DNA of 17,511 bases from Enterobacterales bacterium (lineage in GTDB: Bacteria > Pseudomonadota > Gammaproteobacteria > Enterobacterales > Succinivibrionaceae). The stretch lies in the NCBI GenBank assembly GCA_900768635.1, contig CAAGDP010000110.1, positions 1 to 17,511 of the forward strand, written 5' to 3'. A program made the translations under genes and the position numbers. The notes beneath the pieces were generated by a model, which ran no database searches, was not told where the DNA came from, and was given only the letters and a program-made list of their open reading frames with translations. Positions within the stretch are counted from its first letter, which is position 1. The number at the start of each line of letters is the position of its first letter. Below, in pieces: positions 16,335 through 17,511 of this stretch.

Positions 16335-16649
16335 TTAGAGAATTTTGATTTTTTCCCAGGAATTATTGTCATTAATACAGTAGATAATTTCTTCTGATGT
16401 ACTGTCAGATTGAGACAAAAAAATCCTGCACTCTTTTCCTAACCCATTGATGTAAGAATCAAAATAAGAACAGCCATCCTGATTAAAACAGGCTAAATCT
16501 TCAGGGGTAACTGTTTTGATCTCAGCGTCGTTCTTCTGATTGATTACTGAACTTTTCTCCTGATTGGTATCATTAAAATTTGCGACACAACCGGACAATA
16601 ACACGCCAGTCAGGAGTGCTTTAGGAAAAGAAAATGTCTCTGACTTCAT
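16335..16649 (-). CDS. Small outer-membrane lipoprotein of unknown function, first gene of the capsule operon
   Basis: The 104-residue product has a lipoprotein signal peptide ending in the lipobox LLSGC (17-21), so Cys21 would be lipidated. Position +2 is Val, which favours transfer to the outer membrane. The mature part begins with a flexible hydrophilic stretch. It then has four cysteines (54, 60, 74, 91) that could form two disulfides, ending in a compact GKECRIFL...IYCINDNNSWEKI pattern seen in small secreted domains. I recall similar Cys-x-Cys-Trp tails in small surface lipoproteins but cannot name the family. It lies 27 bases upstream of kpsM on the same strand and no terminator separates them. 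It may therefore assist capsule export or retention; this is inference from position. Confidence 0.72.
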   Translation of the reverse strand: MKSETFSFPKALLTGVLLSGCVANFNDTNQEKSSVINQKNDAEIKTVTPEDLACFNQDGCSYFDSYINGLGKECRIFLSQSDSTSEEIIYCINDNNSWEKIKIL

Positions 16650-16738
16650 CAGTTAAATTGGACCCGAAACTACTCTAAAAAGTAAAAATAGTTTACAACT
16701 GTTTTTTTTTTGTACAGTTTTTTTTGAATTTTCTTTCA

Positions 16739-16768
16739 ATATTAGGCACAGATCACAGATTTTGTGAA
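16739..16768 (-). promoter_or_regulatory. Candidate promoter for the capsule operon
   Basis: On the minus strand, TTCACA (16768-16763) resembles a -35 element and TAATAT (16744-16739) a -10 element, with 18 bases between them. This is about 90 bases upstream of the lipoprotein start. The spacer contains the tandem CACAGAT repeat and a TCACA-N5-TGTGA dyad overlaps the -35 end, so a regulator could act here. The fit to sigma-70 consensus is moderate, and in such AT-rich DNA chance matches are common. Confidence 0.3.
16747..16760. repeat. Two tandem copies of CACAGAT
   Basis: The heptamer CACAGAT occurs twice with no gap, directly upstream of the first capsule-operon gene and inside the candidate promoter. 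With the following bases it also makes a small inverted repeat, TCACA (16753-16757) and TGTGA (16763-16767). It may be a regulator site or chance. Confidence 0.5.
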
Positions 16769-17164
16769 CAAATATTATTCAGTCAATAAACTTTCTTAGT
16801 CAAAATTTGTTTGCAAGATATGACAATTTTTCTGAAAACGGAGCAAAAAATTTTTTCTCAGTACAAATAAAAATTTTTGAACTCCCCCCAAAAAAAAAGA
16901 GCTCAACATTTGGAAATTTTTCCTCGAACACAGTTCAGAGGACACGATTGTCGCAGAGTGACTGTTTTAGTGGCGGTATACATATTAGATCTTGATTTCC
17001 TGTGCTCTCACATATTTGGTATCAGATTAGATATTTCTGAATCCTTTTCATACAGTTGTTTTATAATCATCAATATTCACTATCACAGTTGTACCAGTTT
17101 AACCCAGGCTGAACATTGGTTGTGTTAGGGATCTGCAGTGTTGTCTGACGCATAGGAGAAATAT

Positions 17165-17511
17165 ATGTTGGATAAAAATACTATGAAATTTGAGGTAATG
17201 GCAGGTGAAGAAGATTTTAAAGCCTTAAGAGATCATTGTATTGCCTATGTAGATAAGACTTCATTTATTGAAAAACTCTTTGCAGCCCCTAAAAACGGAA
17301 GCAGATCCGGTTCAACAAATACAGCAACAGGAAAGGTAACTCTAATCACCCGACCGAGACGTTTTGGAAAGTCTCTCACTCTGAGTATGCTCAAATATTT
17401 TCTTGAGATGAACTATCAAAATCCCGGAGATAAAAGTGAAGCAAAGAAGCTTTTTAAAGGTCTGGCAATAAGTAAAAAAGGAAATTCTGCCAGCGCTATA
17501 TGAGTGAATAT
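17165..17511 (+). pseudogene. AAA-ATPase-like (PF09820-type) gene, 5' end, frameshifted
   Basis: The first residues match the N-terminus of the AAA-ATPase-like/PD-(D/E)XK family (PF09820 with a C-terminal DUF1703-type nuclease), usually over 500 residues: YVDKTSFIEKLF (28-39), then the P-loop-like TLITRPRRFGKSLTLSMLKY (59-78). A good ribosome binding site, AGGAG at 17154-17158, lies six bases before the ATG. The frame ends at TGA 17501-17503 after 112 residues with a non-family tail (GNSASAI). In the -1 frame the sequence from 17485 reads FCQRYMSEY, the expected family continuation. One base is therefore missing at or near the A6 run at 17474-17479. The gene continues past the window, so I cannot tell decay from a sequencing error or a switchable homopolymer. 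It reads away from the capsule operon and has no evident link to it. Confidence 0.75.

Larger units (their letters stand above)
16650..17164. other. Divergent intergenic region between capsule operon and AAA-ATPase-like gene
   Basis: This stretch separates two outward-reading transcripts and should hold both promoters. It has homopolymer tracts (T10 at 16702-16711, T8 at 16718-16725, and C6 followed by A9 at 16884-16898) and a tandem heptamer at 16747-16760. A sequence GGCGGTA at 16972-16978 recalls the RfaH ops core but faces away from the capsule genes. Short open frames on the plus strand here show no family motif or ribosome binding site and I do not call them genes. Confidence 0.6.

Noticed and set aside
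16698..16725. AACTG...CAGTT stem followed by a T-run, terminator-like on the plus strand
   Set aside because: The stem is only 5 base pairs with a T-rich loop and no upstream plus-strand gene; more likely an A/T tract near the operon promoter.
16972..16978. GGCGGTA, the core of the RfaH ops/JUMPstart element of capsule operons
   Set aside because: It lies on the plus strand and so would act on the AAA-ATPase-like gene, not the capsule operon, and the rest of the element fits poorly.
16807..17128. Two overlapping plus-strand open frames of 62 and 83 codons
   Set aside because: They cross C6/A9 homopolymers in an intergenic region, overlap each other in different frames, and show no domain or start signal.

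Overview
The window is dominated by a complete-looking group 2-type (ABC-transporter-dependent) capsular polysaccharide locus, read entirely from the minus strand. In transcription order, from about 16650 down to 1151, it carries: a small lipoprotein gene; the export genes kpsM, kpsT, kpsE and kpsD; five AT-rich genes that probably set the capsule structure (two GT-B glycosyltransferases, one DUF115/GT42-like protein, two related serine alpha/beta-hydrolases); and kpsF plus two genes for the poly-Kdo glycolipid anchor. Genes overlap by ATGA or sit 1-30 bases apart, so this looks like one long operon. The kps set points to a Gram-negative, probably gammaproteobacterial, host of low GC. The AAA-ATPase-like gene at the right end belongs to a family abundant in gut and rumen anaerobes, so a Succinivibrionaceae-like organism is plausible, but that is inference.

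Region by region: 1-1150 holds no gene I can defend. It has a perfect 22-base palindrome at its left edge and an orphan plus-strand terminator at 966-992. Then come the anchor genes (1151-5729), the strain-specific AT-rich cassette (5754-11137), the export machinery (11140-16307), the lipoprotein (16335-16649), a divergent non-coding region (16650-17164), and the 5' end of an AAA-ATPase-like gene on the plus strand that is broken by a frameshift in an A-run.

How the genes work together: KpsF makes arabinose-5-phosphate for Kdo. The KpsS and KpsC modules build the short beta-Kdo linker on phosphatidylglycerol at the inner face of the inner membrane. The central glycosyltransferases extend it and the hydrolase-like proteins may acylate or deacylate it. 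KpsM/KpsT move the chain across the inner membrane, and KpsE/KpsD carry it through the periplasm and outer membrane.

The most unusual point is the anchor gene layout. In E. coli the order is KpsC-N, KpsC-C (one protein), then KpsS. Here the order is KpsC-C (alone), then KpsS fused to KpsC-N: a circular permutation of the three glycosyltransferase modules across two genes. KpsE also has an extra N-terminal region of about 250 residues, and no kpsU (CMP-Kdo synthetase) is present.
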